DNA from: Labilibaculum sp.
GTDB lineage: Bacteria; Bacteroidota; Bacteroidia; Bacteroidales; Marinifilaceae
Length of the DNA stretch: 13,520 bases
Direction of reading: 5' to 3'
NCBI GenBank assembly: GCA_016743925.1
Contig: JADGFH010000074.1
Coordinates: forward strand, 1-13,520
The translations under genes were made by a program, and so were the position numbers. Under the pieces are notes generated by a model. That model did not search any database, was not told where the DNA came from, and worked only from the letters and a program-made list of their open reading frames with translations. Shown here in pieces: positions 1-7,772 of this stretch (positions are counted from its first letter, which is position 1; each line of letters begins with the position of its first letter).

Positions 1-924
1 GAACGATTATTTCGAAAGTACTCAGCATATGCGGTTCGTTTTTTATTGGATGAATTGAAAGATGCAGAGATTGATGAATTAAAAAAATTAAAATCTAAAT
101 TTCATCGTAAAGTTATGACTGCAGTGCTTATTGCTATTGATGCTGCGGAAAATAAAGAAGTAAGTGGAAAAATTAGAAAATTTTATTTAGAACTGAAATT
201 GAATGAGGATTCTGTAAAGAAACTTAGAAAAAGATGGCATCAGAAAATTAGAGGTATTCGCGAGTTGAGTCACATGAGGGTAAAGAGTGAGAATAAGCGT
301 ATTTTAGATTTTCTTCAGAAGCCTAACGAAATTCTTCGGATTGAATCTCAAATGGGATTGATAAAATTACTTCCATTTGTCCCCTTTGCTTTCCTTGACT
401 CACAGGAGAAACCCTTTACTGTTTGGGAGCAAATTAATGTTTTTGATTTGATCCGTAAAAAAAGAATTGAAATACCTGAATTTCATTTGTGGTTGAATCA
501 TTGGAACGATTCAGTTGTAATGTTTTGTTTGGATATGATTAGGGTTTTAAAGCAAAAAGAGGCAGTGCCAAAAGTATTGGAGTTGGTAAGTCATGATAAT
601 GAATTAGTGAAAGGTAAGGTAATTAAAACGCTTGTAGATCTTGAAAATAAAGAAGCAGTTACCAAATTGAAAGAACTTTTTTTACTTGAGGAATTGCCAA
701 ATCAAATCAATATAGTTCGATCGATAGGGCATTTAAGGTTGGAAAGTGAACTAAAGTTTTTGCTTGAAAATATTAATGATGAGAATTTTAAAATTAGAAT
801 GGAATGTTGTAAGTCTATTGCGTTAATTGGTGAGGTAGGCGTAGGTAAACTAAAGGCTTTGTCGTTAAGTGCCGATGAAGAGTTAAAGAGGATAATTAAA
901 CATGTTTTAGATCCCCGAATATGA
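1..924 (+). CDS. HEAT-repeat protein, 5' end cut by window edge
   Basis: The frame is open from base 1 to a TGA at 922-924, so 307 residues are visible and the true start lies to the left. The first in-frame start-like codon inside the window is a TTG at 46, which I do not believe is the start. The N-terminal visible half is rich in Lys and Glu and probably helical, with no membrane segment. From about residue 165 to 300 there are roughly four paired-helix units of HEAT type, for example around EAVPKVLELVSHDNELVK and EAVTKLKELFLLEE. HEAT repeats are protein-binding scaffolds with no catalysis of their own. The stop overlaps the next gene's start (ATGA), so it is probably translationally coupled to the glycosyltransferase, perhaps as its partner or regulator; that role is inference. 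Confidence 0.75.
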   Translation, partial: ERLFRKYSAYAVRFLLDELKDAEIDELKKLKSKFHRKVMTAVLIAIDAAENKEVSGKIRKFYLELKLNEDSVKKLRKRWHQKIRGIRELSHMRVKSENKRILDFLQKPNEILRIESQMGLIKLLPFVPFAFLDSQEKPFTVWEQINVFDLIRKKRIEIPEFHLWLNHWNDSVVMFCLDMIRVLKQKEAVPKVLELVSHDNELVKGKVIKTLVDLENKEAVTKLKELFLLEELPNQINIVRSIGHLRLESELKFLLENINDENFKIRMECCKSIALIGEVGVGKLKALSLSADEELKRIIKHVLDPRI

Positions 925-2378
925 ATTACGACGAATTTATAAGGTTTATTAGCTATTTTTTAGATAGGATATTTATATCCTATGCTTTCATGTTGATTTT
1001 TAGTTATACCGTTTTAAGTATTATTTCTGGTATTGCTTTAAATTTCTATATAAAGAAAAATAGTTTTGTTGATTATAACGTAATCTTAGATTCTCCTTTA
1101 GCTCCTTCTGTGTCTGTATTGGTTCCGGCTTTTAATGAGGCAAAAACGATTGTTGATAATGTGGAATCTATCTATACAATTCATTACAATAATTTTGACG
1201 TAATCGTTATTAATGACGGGAGTACAGATTCTACCTTCGATGAGATGCTAAAGGCTTTCAAGTTAGAGAAAGTTGATTTTGCTTTGAATATGGAGATTCC
1301 TACCAAAGATGTTCGTGGAATATATAAGTCGAAGCTTACAACTTATTCGAATCTGATTGTAATTGATAAAGAGAATGGCGGAAAGGCTGATGCCTTGAAT
1401 GCTGGAATTAATGTTTCTGATAAAGCATTATTTATGGCTATTGATGCTGATTCCATACTTGAACCAGACGCTGTGCTAAAATTGGTGAAGCCATTTTTGG
1501 AAAGAACCGATCGAAGAGTGATAGCAGCGGGAGGAGTTGTACGCATTGCAAATTCTTGTTTGGTTGAAAACGGACGAATTACAGATGTTAAAGTTCCGCG
1601 TAATTTATTAGCAAGAATGCAAGTGTTAGAATATACTCGCTCATTTTTAATGGGTAGGATGGCTTGGGCACAATTAGATGGCTTAATTATTATTTCTGGT
1701 GCAATGGGAATGTTTGATCGAGATGTGGTTGTTCAGAGTGGTGGTTATGCACATTCTATTGGTGAAGATATGGAGTTGGTTGTCCGTATTCGTAGATATA
1801 TGTCTGAAAATAGAGAGAAATACAAAATTGAATATGTTCCAGATCCACTTTGCTGGACTGAGGCTCCGGTGGACATAAAGGTGTTGGGCAGACAACGTAG
1901 TAGGTGGACTAGAGGAACAATAGAAACACTAACCGATCATTCTAAAATATTCATGTCTCCACAATATGGGGCAATGGGCCTATTGGGTTATCCATTTTGG
2001 TTTTTGTTTGAATGGTTGGCTCCTTTAATCGAAGTTATAGGTATTATTTATGTTATTATTTTATTCATTACAGACAATTTGAGTTTAAATTTTATTCTTG
2101 TTACTTCTTTGTTTGTTTATACTTTTGCTGTGTTTTTCTCAACTTGGGCCATATTATACGAGGAGTTAACCTTTCATCGATATGAGCGAAAAATGGATGT
2201 TTTTCGTTTGTGGGTGGCTGCTCTTTTGGAGCCTTTTATTCTGCATCCTTTAACTTTATTTTTCGCGGTAAAAGGAAATATTGAATATTTAAGAGGTAAC
2301 CGTTCATGGGGAAAAATGGAGCGTAAAGGATTCTTGCATAATGTAGATAAGAAAGATAAGTCCTCTTCTAAAAAGTAG
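921..2378 (+). CDS. Membrane family 2 glycosyltransferase (processive polysaccharide synthase type)
   Basis: A 485-residue inner-membrane protein. One membrane segment lies near residues 18-42. A cytoplasmic GT2 domain follows: PAFNEA at 69-74, NDGS at 98-101, the sugar-nucleotide/metal motif DADS at 175-178, the acid pair GED at 281-283 and the QRSRW motif at 325-329. Three or so membrane segments lie between about 350 and 450, and the tail is Lys/Ser-rich. The D, DxD, ED and QxxRW set is that of processive synthases such as PgaC/IcaA, cellulose and hyaluronan synthases. It probably polymerises and exports a beta-linked polysaccharide, but the sugar cannot be read from sequence. Its ATG overlaps the stop of the HEAT-repeat gene, implying coupled expression. 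No deacetylase or c-di-GMP-binding PilZ domain is visible in the window, so a PGA assignment would be a guess. Confidence 0.88.
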   Translation: MNYDEFIRFISYFLDRIFISYAFMLIFSYTVLSIISGIALNFYIKKNSFVDYNVILDSPLAPSVSVLVPAFNEAKTIVDNVESIYTIHYNNFDVIVINDGSTDSTFDEMLKAFKLEKVDFALNMEIPTKDVRGIYKSKLTTYSNLIVIDKENGGKADALNAGINVSDKALFMAIDADSILEPDAVLKLVKPFLERTDRRVIAAGGVVRIANSCLVENGRITDVKVPRNLLARMQVLEYTRSFLMGRMAWAQLDGLIIISGAMGMFDRDVVVQSGGYAHSIGEDMELVVRIRRYMSENREKYKIEYVPDPLCWTEAPVDIKVLGRQRSRWTRGTIETLTDHSKIFMSPQYGAMGLLGYPFWFLFEWLAPLIEVIGIIYVIILFITDNLSLNFILVTSLFVYTFAVFFSTWAILYEELTFHRYERKMDVFRLWVAALLEPFILHPLTLFFAVKGNIEYLRGNRSWGKMERKGFLHNVDKKDKSSSKK

Positions 2379-2406
2379 TTGATTTTTGTTGGGTAATTTT
2401 GTTTAG

Positions 2407-5088
2407 CTATTTCTCTTTATGATGTATGGATGTAAGTGACGATTCTTTTGGTATTGTGCTAAATGGAATGTAGAATTCAAATTTTGATCCCGTTCCCACA
2501 TTAGATTCCATATGTAATTCTCCTTTTAGTAGTTCGATTAATCCTTTAGAAATGGGAAGTCCAAGGCCTGCGCCTGCAAATTGACGAGTGTAGATATTTT
2601 CCACTTGGCCGAATCGTTCAAAAATTAGCTTTTGTTTTTCTTTTGGAATACCAATGCCAGTATCTTCAACGCTTAAGTACAGGTTCGAATTTTCAATGCG
2701 CGATGAAATTTGAATATGCCCATTTTTGGTGAACTTTAAGGCATTGTTAATTAAGTTGATAAGTATTTGCTTAATTTTGCCCAAATCGGAAATAATCACA
2801 TCCGTATTCGCAGATACATTGTTTTCAAAAAGGACTATTAAGTCTTTTTTATTGAATCGATTTTCTTCAAGGGCATAGAAAATGTTTAGGTCATCAAAAA
2901 GTTTTTTAATTGAAAATGTAGTTGGATTGGATTTTAATTGGTTTACCTCAAGATAGGAAATATCTATAATATTGTTTATAATGCCAAGTAATTGCCTTCC
3001 GTTTTGATTTAAAATATCAAGATATTTTTCTTTTTTTTCTTGACTAAGGTCTGGTTTTAAAAGTAGTTGGCTAAAACCGAGAATTCCATTCATGGGAGTT
3101 CTAATTTCGTGACTCATGTTTGCTAAGAATGCGGATTTTAACCTATCACTCTCTTCTGCTCGTTCTAGAGCTATCCGCAATTCATGTTCAGCTTTTTTGA
3201 TTGCAGAGATGTCTACAATGAAGGCGAGGTATTCGTTGTTGATTAATTTTACCGCACTTATATATACGGGAAATTTCTTCCCTTTTGATGATTGTATGAC
3301 AACTTCACCTTGGCATTTTCCTTCCGTTAAAAGTTGGGTAAGTAAGCTTTGGTTTTGTTTTAGATAGCTTGGAGCGAAAAAATCAGGAATAAAGATATCG
3401 TCAAGCTTACTTTCTGATATCTCCATTAACTCGGCAAATGCAGGATTTGTAAATATTACTTTCGTGTTGGATTTAAAAATAACCAGACCATTAGGTGATT
3501 CTTCAATATAAGCTCTAAGTTTATTTTCACTTGCAATTAAAGCATTTTCAGTCTTTAATCGGCGAGAAATATCATTCATTAACCATATTTCTTTACGTTC
3601 AAATTGGTAACAGTGAAATTCCACGTGTTTTTGTTTGCCGTTTTTACACGTAATACTAGTTGTGATCGTCTCATTAAAATTATTGTTTTTATTCTCAAGG
3701 TAAAGTTGTAGGTTTTTCTTTTTACTATTGGGATACAATTTAAGAAACCAAGTATCAACATCTGCTAGTTCGGTATTGGTGTAACCTGTAATTTCATAAG
3801 CCTTTTTATTTATAAAAAGTTTTTCATTTTCATTTAATATTGCACCGGAAGGTAGGTTTTCAACCATTTCTCTAAAACGTTTCTCAGATTGTTTTAAGGC
3901 GGCAACAATTCTTATTCTTTCAGATATTTCTTTTTGTAATTCGGTATTTTTATAGCTAAGGCTTGACGTTTGTTTGGCTACAGCTTTTTGTAATTGCTTG
4001 TTGAAGAGAAATAAGTAGGAAGAAATACCAATCACAATTATAATAAGGCCTAGGGTTGTTCCCAAAAGCCATTTTAGCCATGATGGAGTATTGAATGATT
4101 CAGGTTTATAAATAAAACCTGTAAGATCATAGTTTAAGGGAATCATTCCCATTTTCGCGCAGATGTCGGCAATGTTTTGGATTCTGCCCAGGTTGATGTG
4201 TCCTATTTCAACATATTCGTCTAGGATGAGCTTTTTTATTTGTTCAGCTTCGAATTCTAAATGGGCTCTTGATTTTTTATCTGAATATTTTGTAATAATT
4301 ACGTCGATAATCTCATCTTGATTTTCCAAGGCGTATTCCCATCCTTTTTTGCTTGCATTCAAAAAAGCCAATACTCTATCTGGATTTGATTTCACTTCAT
4401 CTTCGCTGGTGAAAATGCCATCTCCATAGAAGTCAATTCCATAGGTTTTGGGAGATATGATTGTATGGGGGATGTTTTGCTCTTTTAAAAAGTATGGTTC
4501 GTTTGTGATGTAAGCGTTTAATGCATCTGTTTTTCCACTAATTAGATCGTTTATGTCGTAGGTGGTTGAAATTCGATCGATATCATTGATTTGTATTCCT
4601 TCTTGATGAAATATAGCCATCAATTCTGGATCACGATATTCATCCAAGAGCATAATTTTCTTATCTATAAGATCGTGAGCGGTATGAATGTTGGATTTTT
4701 CGAGGCTAAGGAATATTGAGGGAGAACTTTGAAAAATGCAAGCTAATAAAACGATTGGTTGTTTGTTGATTTTTTCAATAAGTATATCGTTAGAGGCGAT
4801 TCCATAATCGGCTTTACCAGAAACAACTGTCTCGATTGTATTAATTGTACCGCCTTCAATAATTTCTACGTCAAGTCCGGCGTTTTTATAATAACCTTTA
4901 TGAAGAGCAGCATAGTAACCTGCAAATTGAAATTGATGATAATACTTAAGTTGAAGTTTTATTTTTTCAACTTTTGGTGGAATGGTGTTTGGTTTTGCAT
5001 AAGAGAAGAACGGAATTATGAATAAAAAAAATAGTAATAGAGATCGGATCTTTAAAATAGCAATATATCCTTTTTTTATAGCAAACAT
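2407..5088 (-). CDS. Sensor histidine kinase with periplasmic THI5/NMT1-like domain and two PAS domains
   Basis: An 893-residue membrane sensor kinase when started at the ATG at 5088; the frame also allows a TTG three codons upstream, which is less likely. In order: signal sequence or membrane anchor (about 8-31), a THI5/NMT1-like substrate-binding domain (about 44-255, with the family's FAGYYAALHKGYYKNAGLDV stretch), a membrane helix (about 338-362), coiled linker, PAS (about 400-510), PAS (about 520-630), HisKA (phosphoacceptor His660 in MSHEIRTP) and HATPase_c (N box NLINNALKF, DTGIGI, GAGLGL). No receiver domain follows, so a separate response regulator is needed and none is adjacent. THI5/NMT1 domains usually bind pyrimidines or other small nitrogenous or sulfonate ligands, so the input is probably such a compound; the ligand is unknown. 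The gene converges on the glycosyltransferase gene with 28 nt between the stops. A possible -7 box, TAACTTTA, lies at 5123-5116 but lacks a convincing partner. Confidence 0.92.
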   Translation of the reverse strand: MFAIKKGYIAILKIRSLLLFFLFIIPFFSYAKPNTIPPKVEKIKLQLKYYHQFQFAGYYAALHKGYYKNAGLDVEIIEGGTINTIETVVSGKADYGIASNDILIEKINKQPIVLLACIFQSSPSIFLSLEKSNIHTAHDLIDKKIMLLDEYRDPELMAIFHQEGIQINDIDRISTTYDINDLISGKTDALNAYITNEPYFLKEQNIPHTIISPKTYGIDFYGDGIFTSEDEVKSNPDRVLAFLNASKKGWEYALENQDEIIDVIITKYSDKKSRAHLEFEAEQIKKLILDEYVEIGHINLGRIQNIADICAKMGMIPLNYDLTGFIYKPESFNTPSWLKWLLGTTLGLIIIVIGISSYLFLFNKQLQKAVAKQTSSLSYKNTELQKEISERIRIVAALKQSEKRFREMVENLPSGAILNENEKLFINKKAYEITGYTNTELADVDTWFLKLYPNSKKKNLQLYLENKNNNFNETITTSITCKNGKQKHVEFHCYQFERKEIWLMNDISRRLKTENALIASENKLRAYIEESPNGLVIFKSNTKVIFTNPAFAELMEISESKLDDIFIPDFFAPSYLKQNQSLLTQLLTEGKCQGEVVIQSSKGKKFPVYISAVKLINNEYLAFIVDISAIKKAEHELRIALERAEESDRLKSAFLANMSHEIRTPMNGILGFSQLLLKPDLSQEKKEKYLDILNQNGRQLLGIINNIIDISYLEVNQLKSNPTTFSIKKLFDDLNIFYALEENRFNKKDLIVLFENNVSANTDVIISDLGKIKQILINLINNALKFTKNGHIQISSRIENSNLYLSVEDTGIGIPKEKQKLIFERFGQVENIYTRQFAGAGLGLPISKGLIELLKGELHMESNVGTGSKFEFYIPFSTIPKESSLTSIHHKEK

Positions 5089-5171
5089 ATTTTTCAAAAT
5101 TTATTCTCGTTCTAATAAAGTTACATTTATCAGTTTAAGGAAAAAAATTTTAAATTATTTATTTTAATAAG

Positions 5172-5199
5172 AAGCCTTAGAATTAGTGTTCTAAGGCTT
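5172..5199 (-). terminator. Hairpin terminator after the DUF3332 gene
   Basis: A perfect 11-bp inverted repeat, AAGCCTTAGAA (5172-5182) and TTCTAAGGCTT (5189-5199), encloses a 6-nt loop. It sits between the DUF3332 stop (5228) and the kinase start (5088), both on the - strand, so it most likely ends the DUF3332 transcript. The base after the stem on the - strand is not a clean U run (CTTATTAAAAT), which lowers confidence in efficient termination. It could also act as an mRNA 3' stabiliser. Confidence 0.65.
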
Positions 5200-5227
5200 T
5201 ATTATTGCTATTTAAGAGGCCTAAATT

Positions 5228-5809
5228 CTATTTCATAGACCAATTGATCGATTCTGTTTTCAATTGAGCTTTTATTGATGCCAAATTGTTTGTGTTTTGA
5301 TCAAAAGTAAGAATTTGTCCATTTGGCTTGAAAACTTGAATTAGATTAGCTTCTTCATTTACCTGAACAAGTTTCTGTAATTCTTTGTTGCCATCTTTTA
5401 GATTCCAACTACTACTTTCTGGATCGAAAACTAATTCAGCAGTATCACCTTTATTTTCACCTTGTAATTGTTCAATGTGAAACTTATTTTGTGTTGCTGT
5501 AATACGGTATTTATTGCCATCTCTTTTTACGATTTGAACATCTTTATCGTTTTCGCCCATCGCTACAGGATTATCGCCAGTCCAAAATTCAATTGTGTTC
5601 AACACTACTCCGTCGATAAGTACAGCAACTTCATATACTGGAATTACTATAAACGCAAAGAATACCAGTGAGTTAATGAATTTATCTCCAACTGTACCAT
5701 TCCATTCATGTAGGTTTTTTGTCAATCGAAACGGTCCATAACATCCAGATTGTCCGATGCTAAGAACTAAAAAGAAACAGGCTAATAAAAAAACATTTGC
5801 TTTTTTCAT
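5228..5809 (-). CDS. DUF3332-like lipoprotein
   Basis: A 193-residue protein that I recognise as resembling the DUF3332 family, whose function is not known. The first 23 residues form a lipoprotein-type signal: basic MKK, hydrophobic core, then QSGC with Cys23 as the likely lipidation site (Gln at -3 is not the typical lipobox residue). The first part of the mature protein (about 24-45) has the CYGPFRLTKNLHEWNG stretch. A hydrophobic segment follows at about 44-72, and then a polar C-terminal half with beta-strand character containing repeated short strand-turn units. It is flanked by terminators on both sides, so it appears to be a monocistronic unit with its own promoter somewhere in 5810-5892. 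I could not identify a good promoter box there. Confidence 0.82.
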   Translation of the reverse strand: MKKANVFLLACFFLVLSIGQSGCYGPFRLTKNLHEWNGTVGDKFINSLVFFAFIVIPVYEVAVLIDGVVLNTIEFWTGDNPVAMGENDKDVQIVKRDGNKYRITATQNKFHIEQLQGENKGDTAELVFDPESSSWNLKDGNKELQKLVQVNEEANLIQVFKPNGQILTFDQNTNNLASIKAQLKTESINWSMK

Positions 5810-5892
5810 GTGATAATTTTTATAATGTGTGTATTAAAAACGATTTTGAATTAATGAAATTACGAAGTATTCGTGGATTTAGTATGAGGTGA

Positions 5893-5931
5893 ATAAAAAA
5901 AAATGACAAAAACCTTAAGTTCTTGCCATTT
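5893..5931 (-). terminator. Intrinsic terminator of the glnB-amtB operon
   Basis: Read on the - strand, a stem of 13 consecutive pairs (two of them G-U) forms between 5931-5919 and 5913-5901 around a 5-nt loop (TTAAG). It is followed directly by a run of U, seen as the A run at 5895-5903 on the + strand. It starts 28 nt after the amtB stop codon, as expected for the end of the transcript. Confidence 0.88.
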
Positions 5932-5958
5932 CATGAGAAACGAAATTATAGTAAAGTA

Positions 5959-7200
5959 CTAGTGGTATGCTTTTTCACCGTGTTCGTAGATATCTAAACC
6001 TTCTTCTTCTACGCGAGCAGATACTCTTAATCCAATGGTAACTTTAAGTATTTTAAATAGGATGTAAGCTGTTCCTATTGCCCATGCTGCGACGGCAACT
6101 ACACCTAAGGCCTGAACGCCAAGTAAGCTGAAGCCTCCTCCGTAAAATAAGCCGCCATCGGTAGCAAAAAACCCAACTAGTATTGTTCCTAATGCACCAT
6201 TAATACCGTGTACAGTTACGGCACCTACAGGATCATCAATACGCAATACTTTATCGATAAATTCAACTCCAAATACCAGAGCAATACCCGCAATAAGACC
6301 AATGATAATGGCAGCTTCCGGCGAAACTATATCACAGCCTGCTGTAATTGCTACCAATCCTGCCAAAGATCCATTTAAACTTAAGGATAGGGTTGGGCGT
6401 TTATATCTCATCCAACTCGTAAATAATGCAGCAAGAGTTCCTGCAGCCGCAGATAAGTTAGTGGTTAAGAAAATGTGAGAGATTGCAACGGTGTTTGAGG
6501 TTCCTGCAGCGGCTAATTGTGAGCCGGCATTAAAACCGAACCATCCAAACCAAAGGATAAACACGCCAAGAGCAGCAAAAGTAAGGTTGTGACCAGGAAT
6601 TGCATTAGCTTTTCCATTATATTTGCCAATTCTAGGCCCTATTAAAATTGCTCCAACCAGTCCCATCCAAGCTCCTACGGAGTGTACAACTGTTGAGCCA
6701 GCAAAATCGTGAAATCCTAGTTCGCTTAACCAGCCACCGCCCCATATCCAGTGTCCTGATATTGGGTAGATTATTGCTGTAGTAATTACACTAATAAACA
6801 AATAGGTTTTAAATTCGGTTCTTTCGGCCACTGCACCAGATACGATTGTTGCTGCAGTCGCTGCGAACACGGTTTGAAACATTAAAAAGGATAAATCAAT
6901 ATCAGGTCTAACATCTTCCATGAAAGGAAGCTTTCCGATCAATCCTCCCATATCTGTTCCAAACATTAATGCGTAACCAATAAGGAAAAACGTAATGGAA
7001 CCAACACCAAAATCAAGAAGGTTCTTCATTAAAATGTTAGCAGTGTTTTTAGATCTGGTAAAACCAGCTTCTGCCATTGCGAAACCAGGCTGCATGAACA
7101 TTACAAGTGCTGCAGATATTAGTACCCAGACAACGTCTAAAGAGTGACTAGTTTCGGTTATTGTCGTCTGTAATGTATGTAAAGTGAGTGTTTCTTCCAT
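5959..7200 (-). CDS. amtB: Ammonium transporter AmtB
   Basis: A 413-residue inner-membrane channel of the Amt/MEP/Rh family, which takes up ammonium, with about eleven membrane helices over most of its length. Pore landmarks are present: the twin histidines His173 (STVVHSVGAW) and His331 (AVTVHGINGALGT), the periplasmic gate Phe112 (QTVFAATA), Trp153 in HWIWGGGWL, Asp165 in the recruitment site (FHDFAGS) and the FNAGS motif at 223-227. The C-terminal tail, from about residue 388, ends with the conserved GLDIYEHGEKAYH-type segment that couples subunits and contacts P-II. No N-terminal signal peptide of the E. coli type is obvious; the first 20 residues are polar. It lies 36 nt downstream of the P-II gene and is probably co-transcribed. 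Such pairs are usually induced under nitrogen limitation, and P-II blocks the pore when nitrogen is ample. Confidence 0.96.
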   Translation of the reverse strand: MEETLTLHTLQTTITETSHSLDVVWVLISAALVMFMQPGFAMAEAGFTRSKNTANILMKNLLDFGVGSITFFLIGYALMFGTDMGGLIGKLPFMEDVRPDIDLSFLMFQTVFAATAATIVSGAVAERTEFKTYLFISVITTAIIYPISGHWIWGGGWLSELGFHDFAGSTVVHSVGAWMGLVGAILIGPRIGKYNGKANAIPGHNLTFAALGVFILWFGWFGFNAGSQLAAAGTSNTVAISHIFLTTNLSAAAGTLAALFTSWMRYKRPTLSLSLNGSLAGLVAITAGCDIVSPEAAIIIGLIAGIALVFGVEFIDKVLRIDDPVGAVTVHGINGALGTILVGFFATDGGLFYGGGFSLLGVQALGVVAVAAWAIGTAYILFKILKVTIGLRVSARVEEEGLDIYEHGEKAYH

Positions 7201-7236
7201 AATAAATAATTTTAATTGTTGAATTTACTAGCAGTT

Positions 7237-7584
7237 TTATTCTTCGTCGTACAGGGAACGGTCTCCTGAATCTCCAGTGCGGATTCTATAGGCGTCTTGT
7301 ACATCGTAAATAAAGATTCTTCCATCTCCCACTTCTCCGGTAAATGCATTTTCTCGAATGCTCACCACGCAGCTGTCTACATATTTATCTCTTACAATAA
7401 AGGAGATTAAAGTTCTTTCAATACTACTAGTATCATAAATAACTCCACGATACACCCTTTCTTCTACTGATTTTCCAACACCTCTTACGTCCCAGAAGGT
7501 GAAATAATCAATACCGATTTCGTGAAGGCCTTTTTTTACTTCTTCAAATTTTGTCTTACGAATAATTGCTTCGATCTTTTTCAT
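7237..7584 (-). CDS. glnB: P-II nitrogen regulatory protein (GlnB/GlnK type)
   Basis: A 115-residue trimeric signalling protein that senses ATP/ADP and 2-oxoglutarate and binds targets, here presumably AmtB. The N-terminal MKKIEAIIR strand, the T-loop region (about 36-54, with VYRGVIYD), the B-loop TGEVGDGRIF (82-91) and the C-terminal RIRTG (100-104) are all present. Tyr50 aligns with the uridylylated Tyr51 of E. coli GlnB and Tyr45 with Tyr46. The base of the T-loop differs: VRGVGKSVEERVYRG is one residue shorter than VKGFGRQKGHTELYRG, and Gln39, which contacts 2-oxoglutarate in E. coli, is replaced by Ser. The end extends as SGDRSLYDEE. The linkage to amtB points to a GlnK role; I use glnB only as the general symbol. 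Confidence 0.93.
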   Translation of the reverse strand: MKKIEAIIRKTKFEEVKKGLHEIGIDYFTFWDVRGVGKSVEERVYRGVIYDTSSIERTLISFIVRDKYVDSCVVSIRENAFTGEVGDGRIFIYDVQDAYRIRTGDSGDRSLYDEE

Positions 7585-7642
7585 AAACTAATTGATTTTG
7601 CAGTGATTGGAATCATAATTCTTCATTTGGATGGTTGAAACA

Positions 7643-7678
7643 CCGAAGCTTCCCGGATTAAGAAGCCTCGGGTTTCGG
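7643..7678 (-). promoter_or_regulatory. Hairpin at the start of the glnB leader
   Basis: On the - strand the arms CCGAA (7678-7674) and TTCGG (7647-7643) can enclose either CCCG/CGGG (7672-7669 with 7655-7652) or GCTTC/GAAGC. This gives two competing folds of a GC-rich hairpin in otherwise AT-rich DNA. It sits about 60-95 nt upstream of the P-II start codon and just downstream of the predicted promoter. It could stabilise the mRNA or be regulatory; no function is established. Confidence 0.4.
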
Positions 7679-7686
7679 GATTAGAC

Positions 7687-7694
7687 CAAACGTA
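7687..7694 (-). promoter_or_regulatory. Probable glnB-amtB promoter -7 box
   Basis: On the - strand the sequence TACGTTTG (7694 to 7687) matches the Bacteroidota primary-sigma -7 consensus TAnnTTTG exactly. The expected upstream TTTG is only approximated (TTTC at 7715-7712, 17 nt spacing), so the call is tentative. Transcription would begin near 7680, giving a leader of roughly 95 nt. Confidence 0.4.
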
Positions 7695-7743
7695 AAATCG
7701 ACCGTTGTCGAGAAATTGAAGATTGTGAATGTTTTATTTGTGT

Positions 7744-7772
7744 TTCGAAATGCGGTGTGGTTTCATTTCGAA
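7744..7772. repeat. Perfect inverted repeat TTCGAAATG-N11-CATTTCGAA
   Basis: Two 9-nt arms at 7744-7752 and 7764-7772 are exact reverse complements, separated by 11 nt, so the arm centres are 20 nt apart (about two helical turns). This is the geometry expected for a dimeric transcription factor site. It lies 50 nt upstream of the predicted glnB -7 box. No regulator is identified, and it is not followed by a U run. Confidence 0.5.

Noticed and set aside
46..48. TTG at 46 as the start of the HEAT-repeat gene
   Set aside because: The frame is open to base 1 and TTG starts are uncommon; the gene is cut by the window edge.
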